Below, in pieces: positions 16,941-25,261 of a stretch of 64,000 nt of DNA. Every line of letters begins with the position of its first letter. Position 1 is the first letter of the stretch. The DNA is taken from positions 310,001 to 374,000 of the forward strand of contig NZ_JACYTN010000003.1 of NCBI RefSeq assembly GCF_014841135.1, written 5' to 3'. Under the pieces are notes generated by a model. It was not told where the DNA came from. It made no database searches and saw nothing but the letters and a program-made list of their open reading frames with translations. This stretch comes from Paenibacillus arenosi (GTDB lineage: Bacteria > Bacillota > Bacilli > Paenibacillales > Paenibacillaceae). Both the position numbers and the translations under genes were made by a program.

Positions 16941-17360
16941 ATGGATCATATTGATGAAAAAGTGCTGCGCATCCTCCAAGAGGACGGTCGTATTTCCATG
17001 ACTAAGCTAGGTCAGATGGTTAATCTATCTACGCCAGCTGTTACGGAACGAGTGCGGAAGCTGGAGGGTTCTGGAGTAATTGAGGGATATCGGGCCATCG
17101 TCAATCCTGAGAAATTAAACAAAAGCTTTACCGGATTTATTTTATTCGAAACGAAAAAAATGCTCGCGTTCCAACAAGTTTGCCAACAGTCACCGATTGT
17201 TATGGAGTGCCACCGCGTTACGGGACAATATTGTTATATCGTTAAAATTGTGGCGGAGTCCATTCATGAGGTAGAGGCATTTATTGATGAGGTTTCAGAA
17301 TATTCGGCATCTACGACGCTCATCAATTTTTCGTCTCCAGTGAAGTTCAAGGCAATCTAA
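16941..17360 (+). CDS. Lrp/AsnC-family transcriptional regulator
   Basis: A 139-residue regulator with an N-terminal winged helix (DEKVLRILQEDGRISMTKLG, then LSTPAVTERVRKLEGSGVIEGY) and a C-terminal ligand-binding domain (VMECHRVTGQYCYIVKI). These proteins respond to amino acids. AAAGGAGAG precedes the ATG. It stands alone and its target is not visible; the neighbouring ZIP gene converges on it. Confidence 0.93.
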   Translation: MDHIDEKVLRILQEDGRISMTKLGQMVNLSTPAVTERVRKLEGSGVIEGYRAIVNPEKLNKSFTGFILFETKKMLAFQQVCQQSPIVMECHRVTGQYCYIVKIVAESIHEVEAFIDEVSEYSASTTLINFSSPVKFKAI

Positions 17361-17447
17361 CCGTTCTGAGATTGTTTCTTATTATATGCATATGTTTCAG
17401 TAAGCTATCTAGGTATGCTGGAGTTCTACGTGGCTAATAGATGATAA

Positions 17448-17487
17448 AGAAAGACGAAGTTGTGAGTAATCACAGCCTCGTCTTTCT
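17448..17487. terminator. Bidirectional terminator between lrp-like gene and ZIP transporter
   Basis: AGAAAGACGA pairs with TCGTCTTTCT and an inner TGTGA/TCACA extends the stem. A- and T-rich flanks on both sides suit the two convergent genes. Confidence 0.7.
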
Positions 17488-17513
17488 GCTTGTCGTATCC
17501 AATATATTCACCA

Positions 17514-18269
17514 TTAAACCCACTGCGTTAGAGCGAGCATCGTAATAATACCTGCAACGAAGGAAATGGTAGCTGAACGTTGATGTCCATCGCCATGACT
17601 TTCGGGGATAAGCTCTTTATAAATAATAAACAGCATCGCACCAGCCGCAAAAGATAGGCCATAAGGAACGAGGTTGCTTACGATTGAACTTAAATAGTAC
17701 CCGAGCAGTGCAGTAATAATTTCTACGCCGCCCGTTAATGCAGCTACTCCTAGCGCCTTCCAACGGTTCACATTTTGAGTAACGAGGAAGAGAGCAACTA
17801 GAAAACCTTCCGGTGCATTTTGCAAGCCGATGGAAAAGGCAATTAACGGGCCTAGCGCTTCACTTCCGCTTGCATAGCTGACCCCGACCGATAAGCCCTC
17901 AGGGAGATTGTGCAACGTAATCGCTGCAATAATAAGCATCGATTTGTGATCGATAGGAGCGTGAGCATGACCGCTACCACTGCCTAAAGCATGCTCCATT
18001 TTTTCAAGATCTACATGAGGTACGATGCCTTCTAACCACAATAAAGTTAAGCAGCCAAGCATTAACCCGAACGCAACGATCCATGTGTTGGATAAGCTTA
18101 ATGCCTCTGGAATAAGGCTGAACATGGAAGCGGAGGTCATAATACCTGCCGTGTAAGCCAACAAAATATCACGCCAGCGATGGGTAACATTTTTCATAAA
18201 TAAAATAGGAATCGCTCCGAGCCCCGTGGACATTGCGGAGACAGCACTTCCGATAAGTACATCTTGCAT
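17514..18269 (-). CDS. ZIP-family divalent metal transporter
   Basis: A 251-residue membrane protein that should import zinc or a similar divalent ion. The metal-binding helices are visible: TLHNLPEGLSVGVS and IGLQNAPEGFLVA, with a His-rich cytoplasmic loop (GSGSGHAHAPIDH) between helices 3 and 4. Length and motifs fit the ZupT/GufA group. ATG 18269 follows AGGAGGG at 12 bases; the in-frame upstream codon at 18305 adds a hydrophilic stretch with no ribosome site. Confidence 0.9.
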   Translation of the reverse strand: MQDVLIGSAVSAMSTGLGAIPILFMKNVTHRWRDILLAYTAGIMTSASMFSLIPEALSLSNTWIVAFGLMLGCLTLLWLEGIVPHVDLEKMEHALGSGSGHAHAPIDHKSMLIIAAITLHNLPEGLSVGVSYASGSEALGPLIAFSIGLQNAPEGFLVALFLVTQNVNRWKALGVAALTGGVEIITALLGYYLSSIVSNLVPYGLSFAAGAMLFIIYKELIPESHGDGHQRSATISFVAGIITMLALTQWV

Positions 18270-18397
18270 CGTTGAAATAACCCTCCTGTCTGTACATGAA
18301 GTCATACTGCATGTATATGGTTATAGGTAGAATTGATTTAACATAATATTAGCGATTGGACTGCTGCTCGATCATGCTCATGCATCTTATTGTGCTC

Positions 18398-18904
18398 TTA
18401 CTTTTGAGCTTGCTGATGGTGCTCGGCTAATCGTGGCAGTCGAGTAAAGCTGCGAGCCATCGTTTGCTTGATATAAGCGACCTCGTATTTTGCAGCAAAC
18501 TCTTGAATAAGGGACAACAGCGGCACTGCCGTATCGAATGCCTCTTGCTCGGAAGCTATTGACTGCCAATCCACTGCCTCGAATGCTTGCTGAAATGTGC
18601 TTCGTTCTTGTTCATGCACATGCTTACTCACATATCCCCACATATGCTCAATCGAAGTTCGAAGCCCTTTCATCGTGTAGGGAAGAACGTCAAGTGTATG
18701 GGATATGTTATGTATAGCTGCTTCATAATCGGCTGTAGTAGATGCATCGCGATAGCAAGCAGATATTTGCTTATAGGAAGCATACCCACGTGCCATTACA
18801 TCATACTTGCTAACTGCCCAGAACTGCTCGGCTTGTTTCTTTATTCGTTTCAGAACCGACTGGTCGAAGCTTGTAGGCTCGTTATTGGTAGCATCATACA
18901 TCAC
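18398..18904 (-). CDS. DUF1722 (YbgA-like) domain protein
   Basis: A 168-residue soluble protein. The stretch IEHMWGYVSKHVHEQERSTF, then VPLLSLIQEFAAKYEVAYIKQTM, follows the DUF1722 pattern (HxxGYFKK..S..E, PLxLLxHY, YLxxQ). Function is unknown; in some bacteria the domain is fused to a DUF523 domain or sits near photolyase genes. GTG 18904 and ATG 18901 are both possible starts; GAAAGGAAC lies upstream. No operon partner. Confidence 0.72.
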   Translation of the reverse strand: MMYDATNNEPTSFDQSVLKRIKKQAEQFWAVSKYDVMARGYASYKQISACYRDASTTADYEAAIHNISHTLDVLPYTMKGLRTSIEHMWGYVSKHVHEQERSTFQQAFEAVDWQSIASEQEAFDTAVPLLSLIQEFAAKYEVAYIKQTMARSFTRLPRLAEHHQQAQK

Positions 18905-19039
18905 TCACTACATGTTCCTTTCATAAAGGTATGCACCACGTTATAACGATGAGATAGGTTAAAGTGAAGCCTGATCACCTATGACGATCAAAGTCCTAGT
19001 ACTATCATAATAGCATGAGTCGAACTTTGTTGAAATATC

Positions 19040-19068
19040 TGGACAATCCCTATAGGGAAGTCTATAAT
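19040..19068 (+). promoter_or_regulatory. SigmaA-type promoter of the thiamine transport operon
   Basis: TGGACA, 17-bp spacer, TATAAT. It lies about 35 bp before the TPP aptamer, so transcription would start near 19075. Confidence 0.75.
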
Positions 19069-19102
19069 TACGAGTTGTAAACGTTTGTTTACGAGTGACT
19101 AT

Positions 19103-19200
19103 AGCACTCGGGGAGCTGGAATATGGCCGGCTGAGAATGTATCCCATGAAGATACCGACCCTTTTAACCTGATCTGGGTAATGCCAGCGTAGGAAACATT
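19103..19200 (+). promoter_or_regulatory. TPP (THI-box) riboswitch
   Basis: Contains the conserved thiamin pyrophosphate aptamer blocks CTCGGGGAGC, GGCCGGCTGAGAA, and AACCTGATCTGGGTAATGCC followed by AGCGTAGGAA. It precedes a terminator at 19371 and a thiamine-precursor ABC operon, so TPP should switch off transcription. Confidence 0.95.
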
Positions 19201-19370
19201 GATTCAGTGAATATGGGATAGGGCGTCATATTGCACGTCCTGAGACGACATCTAAGAGAATGACTTCCAAACATACGCGTGTCAGTTTGCACGATGACAC
19301 CAGAGGCACATAGGAAATCATATGCACGATGGTTTGATCACCATACACTGAAATCCAATTACGCAGCGAT

Positions 19371-19397
19371 GGCGTCCCGGAAGGGACGCCTTTTTTT
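19371..19397 (+). terminator. Riboswitch-controlled terminator
   Basis: GGCGTCCC-4-GGGACGCC followed by seven T residues, 170 nt downstream of the TPP aptamer and 46 nt before the first gene of the operon. Acts as the expression platform. Confidence 0.9.
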
Positions 19398-19442
19398 GTT
19401 ATCCATATTCAGAACTATTCACCTACTTAGGAGGTATATGAG

Positions 19443-20477
19443 ATGCAATTTTCAAGTAAGCAGCGAGCAGTCGCCATTTTTCTAGTGTTCATGATGGGGC
19501 TGGCATTGGCGGCCTGTGGAGCAAAAGAGAAGCAAGTTTCAGAGTCAAATGGACAAGCTGGTGAGGCTGCCAAATTACGTGATGTGAAGATTGTGCTTGA
19601 TTGGACGCCAAATACGAATCACACAGGTTTATATGTTGCGAAGGAGAAGGGCTACTATGAGCAGGAAGGATTGAATGTGGATATTATTCAATCCACAGCT
19701 GGGGACCCGAATACGCTAGTTGGTTCTGGTGAAGTTCAGTTCGGCATTTCTGTACAAGAGTCATTGACGCAAGCGCGTTCGCAAGGAGTGCCAATTGTGT
19801 CGCTAGCAGCGATTATTCAGCACAACACATCTGGATTTGCTGCGCGGCAATCCAAAGGGATCAAGTCACCAAAAGACTTTGAAGGCAAAAACTACGGTGG
19901 TTGGGGTTCTCCGGTAGAGGAAGCTATTTTGCGCACGGTAATGGAGCAAGCAGGTGCTGACTATGGCAAAGTGAAAAATGTAAATATCGGCGAGGCAGAT
20001 TACTTTACAGCCGTGAAGCGTGATATTGACTTTGCTTGGGTGTTCTACGGTTGGACAGGGATTGAGGCTGAGCTGCGCGGCGAGCCGGTGAATATGCTCT
20101 ATATGAATGAGTTTGCGAAAGAACTGGATTTCTATACGCCTGTCATTGCAACGAATGAGAAGTTGATTGCGGAAGATCCTGAGCTAGTAAAAGCCTTTAT
20201 GAAGGCAACCGCGAAAGGCTATCAAGATGCGATGGAGAAGCCAGAAGAAGCGGCAGACTTGCTGCTTAAGGCTGTACCGGATTTGAATAAAGAGTTAGTA
20301 CAGGCTAGTCAAAAATGGCTTGCTACCAAGTATCAAGACGATGCACCGCGTTGGGGTGAGCAGAAGCGCGAAGTGTGGGCTAACTATACAAAGTGGCTTG
20401 TGGACAACAAGCTGATGGAGAAGTCGATTGATGTGGACAAGGCATTTACGAATGATTTCTTGCCTAGTGCCAAGTAA
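19443..20477 (+). CDS. thiY: Thiamine-precursor ABC transporter substrate-binding lipoprotein (ThiY-like)
   Basis: A 344-residue exported lipoprotein: signal peptide with lipobox LALAAC, then an NMT1/THI5-like domain (VLDWTPNTNHTGLYVAKEKGYY), the hallmark of proteins binding hydroxymethylpyrimidine or formylaminopyrimidine. AGGAGG lies 7 bases before the ATG. It is the first gene after the TPP riboswitch and heads a four-gene unit with a thiamine-binding protein, permease and ATPase. The exact pyrimidine ligand cannot be read. Confidence 0.93.
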   Translation: MQFSSKQRAVAIFLVFMMGLALAACGAKEKQVSESNGQAGEAAKLRDVKIVLDWTPNTNHTGLYVAKEKGYYEQEGLNVDIIQSTAGDPNTLVGSGEVQFGISVQESLTQARSQGVPIVSLAAIIQHNTSGFAARQSKGIKSPKDFEGKNYGGWGSPVEEAILRTVMEQAGADYGKVKNVNIGEADYFTAVKRDIDFAWVFYGWTGIEAELRGEPVNMLYMNEFAKELDFYTPVIATNEKLIAEDPELVKAFMKATAKGYQDAMEKPEEAADLLLKAVPDLNKELVQASQKWLATKYQDDAPRWGEQKREVWANYTKWLVDNKLMEKSIDVDKAFTNDFLPSAK

Positions 20478-20581
20478 GTGCGAGCGAAAGTTTGACGTAG
20501 TGATGATACAGTTGAATATATATTAAGCCTCATTGTTGAATAATAAGGCAACCTACCTTTATCTAGGAAAGGAAGATGAAC

Positions 20582-20872
20582 ATGGCAAACAGTTTAGTAA
20601 GTGTTCAAATTATCCCGAAAACACCAAATGGTGAGGACGTTATCCCGTATGTAGACCGTGCAATTGCTATTATTGAAGCATCAGGTGTGAAATATCAAGT
20701 GAACCCATTGGAGACGACCATGGAAGGGGAACTCTCCACATTGCTGCGTGTCATTGAACAAATGAGTGAAGCGATGGTCGAGATGGGCTGTGCGAGTGTG
20801 ATGTCACAAGTGAAAATCGTGTACAATCCAAGCGGCATCAGTATGGATAAATTGACGGAGAAATACCGTTAA
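20582..20872 (+). CDS. Thiamine-binding protein, MTH1187/YkoF-like
   Basis: A 96-residue ferredoxin-like fold protein: SVQIIPKTPNGEDVIPYVDRA, YQVNPLETTMEGE, then VKIVYNPSG. This pattern matches the small family that includes the thiamine-binding half of YkoF. Probably a cytoplasmic or ABC-associated thiamine/HMP-binding factor. ATG 20582 is favoured over ATG 20576 by spacing to GGAAAGGAAG. The stop shares a base with the next start (TAATG). Confidence 0.87.
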   Translation: MANSLVSVQIIPKTPNGEDVIPYVDRAIAIIEASGVKYQVNPLETTMEGELSTLLRVIEQMSEAMVEMGCASVMSQVKIVYNPSGISMDKLTEKYR

Positions 20873-21645
20873 TGCTGCGTCGGAAAATGGTACAAGTGGG
20901 ACCGCCCTTAGTGGCGGTTCTTCTGCTCCTAATTGTATGGCAAGTTATCGTATCGGTGTTCGATATTGAAAAATGGATGCTTCCAAGCCCATCCGATATT
21001 GTACGAGAGGCGATAAATAATTGGGAATCGCTGCTAGGTCATACTTGGGCGACGCTTAAGCTGACACTGGTTGGCTTCGGGATTGGCTCAGCTATAGGGC
21101 TGCTGGTGGCGATGGTGCTGCACCCTATTCCGATTATAAGAAGAGCTGTCTATCCCTTGATTATTATTAGTCAAAATGTGCCGACGATCGCCTTGCTTCC
21201 ACTGCTTATGATCTGGTTCGGATTTGGCTTGCTGCCTAAAATAATTGTAATCGCACTTGTTTGCTTCTTCCCGATTACCATTGCCACGATGGACGGGCTT
21301 TCCCGTACTGATCGCATGATGCTCAATTATATGAGAATGGCTGGGGCGAGCCGTATGCAGCTGTTTTGGAAGCTGGAGCTGCCGCATGCGCTGCCTTCGA
21401 TGTTTTCTGGATTGAAAATTGCGGCTGCGTATAGTGTTATGAGTGCTCTTGTGGCGGAGTGGATCGGAACCGACAAAGGGATCGGCCACTATATGCTGCT
21501 GCAGCAAGCCGCGTATCGTACGGATCGTATGTTCGTTGCTATCGTCATCGTTGTGCTGCTGGGCGTCATATTGTTCCATGCCATTCAGTTTATTGAGCGT
21601 AAGCTTATTCATTGGCAAGGACAGCGTTCCACGGATGAAGAGTAG
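20872..21645 (+). CDS. thiX: Thiamine-precursor ABC transporter permease (ThiX-like)
   Basis: A 257-residue inner membrane permease with about six hydrophobic segments and the ABC coupling loop (AGASRMQLFWKLELPHALPSM). It belongs to the SsuC/TauC/ThiX group. Translationally coupled to the thiamine-binding gene (TAATG) and separated from the ATPase by 9 bp. It should form the membrane channel for the ThiY ligand. Confidence 0.92.
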   Translation: MLRRKMVQVGPPLVAVLLLLIVWQVIVSVFDIEKWMLPSPSDIVREAINNWESLLGHTWATLKLTLVGFGIGSAIGLLVAMVLHPIPIIRRAVYPLIIISQNVPTIALLPLLMIWFGFGLLPKIIVIALVCFFPITIATMDGLSRTDRMMLNYMRMAGASRMQLFWKLELPHALPSMFSGLKIAAAYSVMSALVAEWIGTDKGIGHYMLLQQAAYRTDRMFVAIVIVVLLGVILFHAIQFIERKLIHWQGQRSTDEE

Positions 21646-21654
21646 GAGGGAGCG

Positions 21655-22524
21655 ATGAACATGCAGAATGAAGATAAGACGAAGTTCAATCCGAACTATG
21701 AGGGAGATGGGCAACAACAAGCGCAAGAACGACTACAACAACAGATGCAACAACGTGCTGCTGACAGCAGCTCTCCACTAGCTTTGCATATCGATCAGGT
21801 CGATATGTCGTTTAAAGGAGCAAAAGAGAGGGTGCAAGTGCTAGATGGCATCTCCTTATCCGTTCGAAAGGGTGAATTCGTATCCTTGCTAGGGCCTTCT
21901 GGTTCCGGTAAAAGTACGTTGTTTCACTTGATAGGGGGGCTGTTAAAGCCCGAAGCTGGTGATATTTCCATTCATGGCAAGTCGGTCGTAGGTGAAACAG
22001 GCCATGTCAGTTACATGCCCCAGCAGGCGGCGCTGTTCCCGTGGCGTACGATTGAGGACAATGTCATCCTCGGTCAAGAGATTGCGGGACGCGGGAAACG
22101 CGAGCTGCGAGCTGAGGCGCGCGAATGGCTGCGCAATGTCGGGCTCGAAGGCTATGAGCGGGCTTATCCGCATATGCTGTCCGGCGGCATGCAGCAGCGG
22201 GCGGCATTTCTGCGTGCGCTGCTTAGCCCGCATGAGCTGATGCTGCTCGATGAGCCTTTCAGCGCTTTAGACGCGCTAACGCGCAGCGATATGCAGCGTT
22301 GGCTTGTGGAGCTGTGGGAGCGTCATCGCCGCTCGGTGCTGTTTATTACACACAGCATCGAAGAGGCTTTGCTATTGTCCGACGCTATCTATGTATTAAG
22401 CGCGCGACCTGCTAGTGTAGTGCAGCGAATGGACGTACCTTTTGCACGTCCTCGTCGTGAAGAGCTGCTGAGTAACCCACAATTTTTACGCTTGAAGCAA
22501 GATGTTCAGGCGCTGCTTCGGTAG
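21655..22524 (+). CDS. thiZ: Thiamine-precursor ABC transporter ATP-binding protein (ThiZ-like)
   Basis: A 289-residue ATPase of the nitrate/sulfonate/taurine type. Walker A GPSGSGKST (80-88), signature LSGGMQQR, Walker B LMLLDEPFSALD, switch His in FITHS. The first ~40 residues form an extra hydrophilic, glutamine-rich extension (QQQAQERLQQQMQQR) not normal for the family. TAGGAGGGAGCG precedes the ATG. It ends the TPP-regulated operon. Confidence 0.92.
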   Translation: MNMQNEDKTKFNPNYEGDGQQQAQERLQQQMQQRAADSSSPLALHIDQVDMSFKGAKERVQVLDGISLSVRKGEFVSLLGPSGSGKSTLFHLIGGLLKPEAGDISIHGKSVVGETGHVSYMPQQAALFPWRTIEDNVILGQEIAGRGKRELRAEAREWLRNVGLEGYERAYPHMLSGGMQQRAAFLRALLSPHELMLLDEPFSALDALTRSDMQRWLVELWERHRRSVLFITHSIEEALLLSDAIYVLSARPASVVQRMDVPFARPRREELLSNPQFLRLKQDVQALLR

Positions 22525-22620
22525 CGTGCGGGGAGCATGAATGCGTGTATAAGATACTAAATAAGTATGTAAGTACGCATGCAAGATATTGGTTGGTGGA
22601 AATCTATATAGCTATAGCGG

Positions 22621-22689
22621 AAAAAGCGTATTAGGGGACTACAGGGAGGGTTAAACCTCGGCTCGGTAGACAACCTAATACGCTTTTTT
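22621..22689 (+). terminator. Terminator of the thiamine transport operon
   Basis: AAAAAGCGTATTAGG pairs perfectly with CCTAATACGCTTTTT across a ~39-base loop with its own small stem, followed by T residues. The A-run at the other side makes it usable by the convergent lipoprotein gene too. Confidence 0.85.
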
Positions 22690-22716
22690 AATAGCTAGCT
22701 GCATCTAGTCCTTCAT

Positions 22717-23136
22717 TTATCTTCCTGTTACTTCTTTTCGCTTAATGGTTAGTCGTACGACATCTTTCTTATCTGTTTTCGTCATTATAATGACAAAGTC
22801 GTCGTCCCCTTTGCTGGCATGAAATAATTTGTTCGGCTCAAACTCCTCCAAGCGCCAGCCCAGTGCTTGTAGTTCTTTTAAATAGTAATCAACAAAAGCT
22901 TTGTATTCGTATGCAATTAAATAGTTCAGGCGATCACCTGTAGACTCATCTTCTTTCACTTTTTCAGGAATGGGAATATACCCCCACTGTGAAAGTGTTA
23001 CAAACGTAGGAGCGAGAAGCTCCTGCTTGCTGCCGTTGCCGCAGCCGATTAGGGCAATGCTTGTCACAAAGAGAAGTAAAAATAAGCCTGTATATAGGAA
23101 ACGGTTACGACCGTATGTTTGTGCTGAGTTAAGCAT
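22717..23136 (-). CDS. Lipoprotein of unknown function (139 aa)
   Basis: N-terminal hydrophobic helix and lipobox IALIGC near residue 32 mark an exported lipoprotein. The mature part (LIAYEYKAFVDYYLKELQALGWRLEE) has an alpha/beta pattern without recognised family. AAAGGAGAAACG precedes the ATG. Single gene, convergent with the thiamine operon and divergent from an MFS gene. Confidence 0.7.
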   Translation of the reverse strand: MLNSAQTYGRNRFLYTGLFLLLFVTSIALIGCGNGSKQELLAPTFVTLSQWGYIPIPEKVKEDESTGDRLNYLIAYEYKAFVDYYLKELQALGWRLEEFEPNKLFHASKGDDDFVIIMTKTDKKDVVRLTIKRKEVTGR

Positions 23137-23598
23137 GGGTACGTTTCTCCTTTGCTACGGAAATGAATGTAATGATGTAATCATGTACGGGTGTAACAGA
23201 ATGCAACAGTTACGTAAGTGGAATCTTACTTGAAGAGCTGATCTGCGGTTCAATGTGTTTATCTGCATGCTACATAGTAAATAAACATGAATCTGCATTG
23301 TTAATCTGAGACAGGAGTGCTAACGGAAGGTTGTTGAAAATGAACAATAGAAGGTGCCAGAAGGTGAATTTACTTTATGGTATCATAAGAGCGTTTGTTA
23401 CGCTGACTGGTGGTTCATTAACTATGGTATAGTTGTAGTGTTGTAAGAAATGATAACAGAAAATAAAAAAAATATCATGTCGCTATTGCTGCATCATTGC
23501 ATACAGGGGAAGTTCGATGATTAGGGGTTTATTCACCATGGTGAAAAAGTGTGTAGTAGATCTATCGGCACAAAGGGTCGATAAATAAAGGGGGACAG
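23137..23598. other. Divergent intergenic region
   Basis: Contains the unmapped promoters of the lipoprotein and the MFS gene. AT-rich in its last 150 bp. No riboswitch, operator or small gene that I can support. Confidence 0.4.
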
Positions 23599-25149
23599 AT
23601 GAGAAATATGATAACGAGTCAACATCAAAATAAGCTCCCATTCGTCGTGGCCGGATTACTGCTCGGTATATTAATGTCTGCGATGGATAACACAATCGTC
23701 GCATCTGCGATGCCAACCATTCTTGCCGATATCGGCGGAGCAGGGGGCTGGGAGAAGTTTGTCTGGGTAACCTCGGCCTATATTGTTGCTACAATGGCGG
23801 GGATGCCTATCTTCGGTAAGCTTTCTGATATGTTTGGTCGTAAACGCTTTTACATATTTGGTCTATTGATGTTTTTGTTAGGCAGTATGCTGTGTGGAAC
23901 AGCAAACAGCATCGAAATGTTGGCAGTATATCGTGTCATTCAAGGGATTGGCGGCGGCGCACTCGTACCCATTGCCTTCACGATTATTTTCGATATATTT
24001 CCACCAGAGAAACGTGGCAAAATGACAGGGCTGTTTGGTGCTGTATTTGGTACTTCTAGTGTGATGGGTCCGCTGCTTGGTGCTTATATTACAGACTTCT
24101 GGGGCTGGGAATGGATCTTCTATATTAATTTGCCGCTCGGTATCGTTTCGTTCTGGTTCATTATGCAGTTCTATAAGGAAACGTCACCGACGAAGAAGCA
24201 GCAGATCGATTGGGCGGGCGCATTTACGCTTATTATAGCAGTGGTCAGTCTCATGTTCGCGCTTGAGACTGGCGGCAAGACTTATGCGTGGAACTCCATA
24301 CCGATTATTAGTTTGTTCGTCGTGTTTGCGGTGTTCTTGGCTCTATTTCTATGGATTGAGACAAAGGCAAAGGAACCGATTATTACGTTCTCACTGTTTA
24401 AACGAAGGCTATTTGCAACGAGCCAATGTATTGGCTTCTTGTATGGGATGATTTTCGTATTCGCTGTTGTGTATATTCCGATGTTTGTGCAAGGTGTATA
24501 TGGGGGGACAGCTACGAATAGCGGTCTCATTTTAACACCGATGATGCTTGGTTCGGTTGTAACAAGTACAGCAGCGGGCATTCTCTTGTCCAGACTTAGA
24601 TTCCGTTCACTTATGATCGTGTCGGGTATTTTGCTGGCAGCAGGAATTGGTCTGCTAAGTACACTATCGCCTGATACTCCTCGTACGTTGATGACGTTGT
24701 ACATGGTACTTACGGGGATGGGAGTAGGGTTCTCGTTCTCGCTCATCAGTTTGGCTTCTGTTCATGGGATGGACTTTAATCAGCGTGGAACAGCAAATGC
24801 TACGCAGTCGTTCTTCCGTTCGCTTGGGATGACGCTTGGTATTACGGTTTTTGGAGCGGTACAGTCTGCGTTGTTCAATCGCAGCATCTCACAAGCGATG
24901 CCTAATCCAGAGGCGATGCGAGGAATCGATGCTCAAGTACTATTGGCAGAAGAAACGCGCAAGCAAATTCCGCCTGATGTGTATGATCAGTTGATTAACA
25001 GTTTGGCAGATTCGATTAGTGGTACGTTTGGCTGGATTCTCGTTCCGGTTGTCCTCGCACTTATTTCGATTGCGCTTATGGGTGGAGAACGCATCCAGGC
25101 CGAGAAGCCAGAGCGAGACAAGAGAGCTAAGGCATCTAATGTCGGCTAA
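23599..25149 (+). CDS. DHA2-family MFS multidrug exporter (14 TM, EmrB/QacA type)
   Basis: A 516-residue proton-driven exporter. Motif A GKLSDMFGRKR and the motif-C-like segment GAVFGTSSVMGPLLGAYI follow DHA2 conventions; D in SAMDNTIVASAMPTI marks helix 1. About 14 hydrophobic helices. AAAGGGGGACAG precedes the ATG. Monogenic with a terminator 20 bp after the stop. Substrate unknown. Confidence 0.92.
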   Translation: MRNMITSQHQNKLPFVVAGLLLGILMSAMDNTIVASAMPTILADIGGAGGWEKFVWVTSAYIVATMAGMPIFGKLSDMFGRKRFYIFGLLMFLLGSMLCGTANSIEMLAVYRVIQGIGGGALVPIAFTIIFDIFPPEKRGKMTGLFGAVFGTSSVMGPLLGAYITDFWGWEWIFYINLPLGIVSFWFIMQFYKETSPTKKQQIDWAGAFTLIIAVVSLMFALETGGKTYAWNSIPIISLFVVFAVFLALFLWIETKAKEPIITFSLFKRRLFATSQCIGFLYGMIFVFAVVYIPMFVQGVYGGTATNSGLILTPMMLGSVVTSTAAGILLSRLRFRSLMIVSGILLAAGIGLLSTLSPDTPRTLMTLYMVLTGMGVGFSFSLISLASVHGMDFNQRGTANATQSFFRSLGMTLGITVFGAVQSALFNRSISQAMPNPEAMRGIDAQVLLAEETRKQIPPDVYDQLINSLADSISGTFGWILVPVVLALISIALMGGERIQAEKPERDKRAKASNVG

Positions 25150-25168
25150 TGAGTATAGCTGTTAACAT

Positions 25169-25222
25169 AAAAGTGCTGAGTTCTGAGAAGATTGTTCTTC
25201 TTGGAGCCCAGCACTTTTTATT
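25169..25222. terminator. Bidirectional terminator
   Basis: AAAAGTGCTGAG / CCCAGCACTTTTT across a ~26-base loop, between two convergent genes; A-run and T-run on both sides. Confidence 0.8.
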
Positions 25223-25261
25223 TTGTATAAAAGATAATTGTCTTCTATTGTTCTTCCTGAT

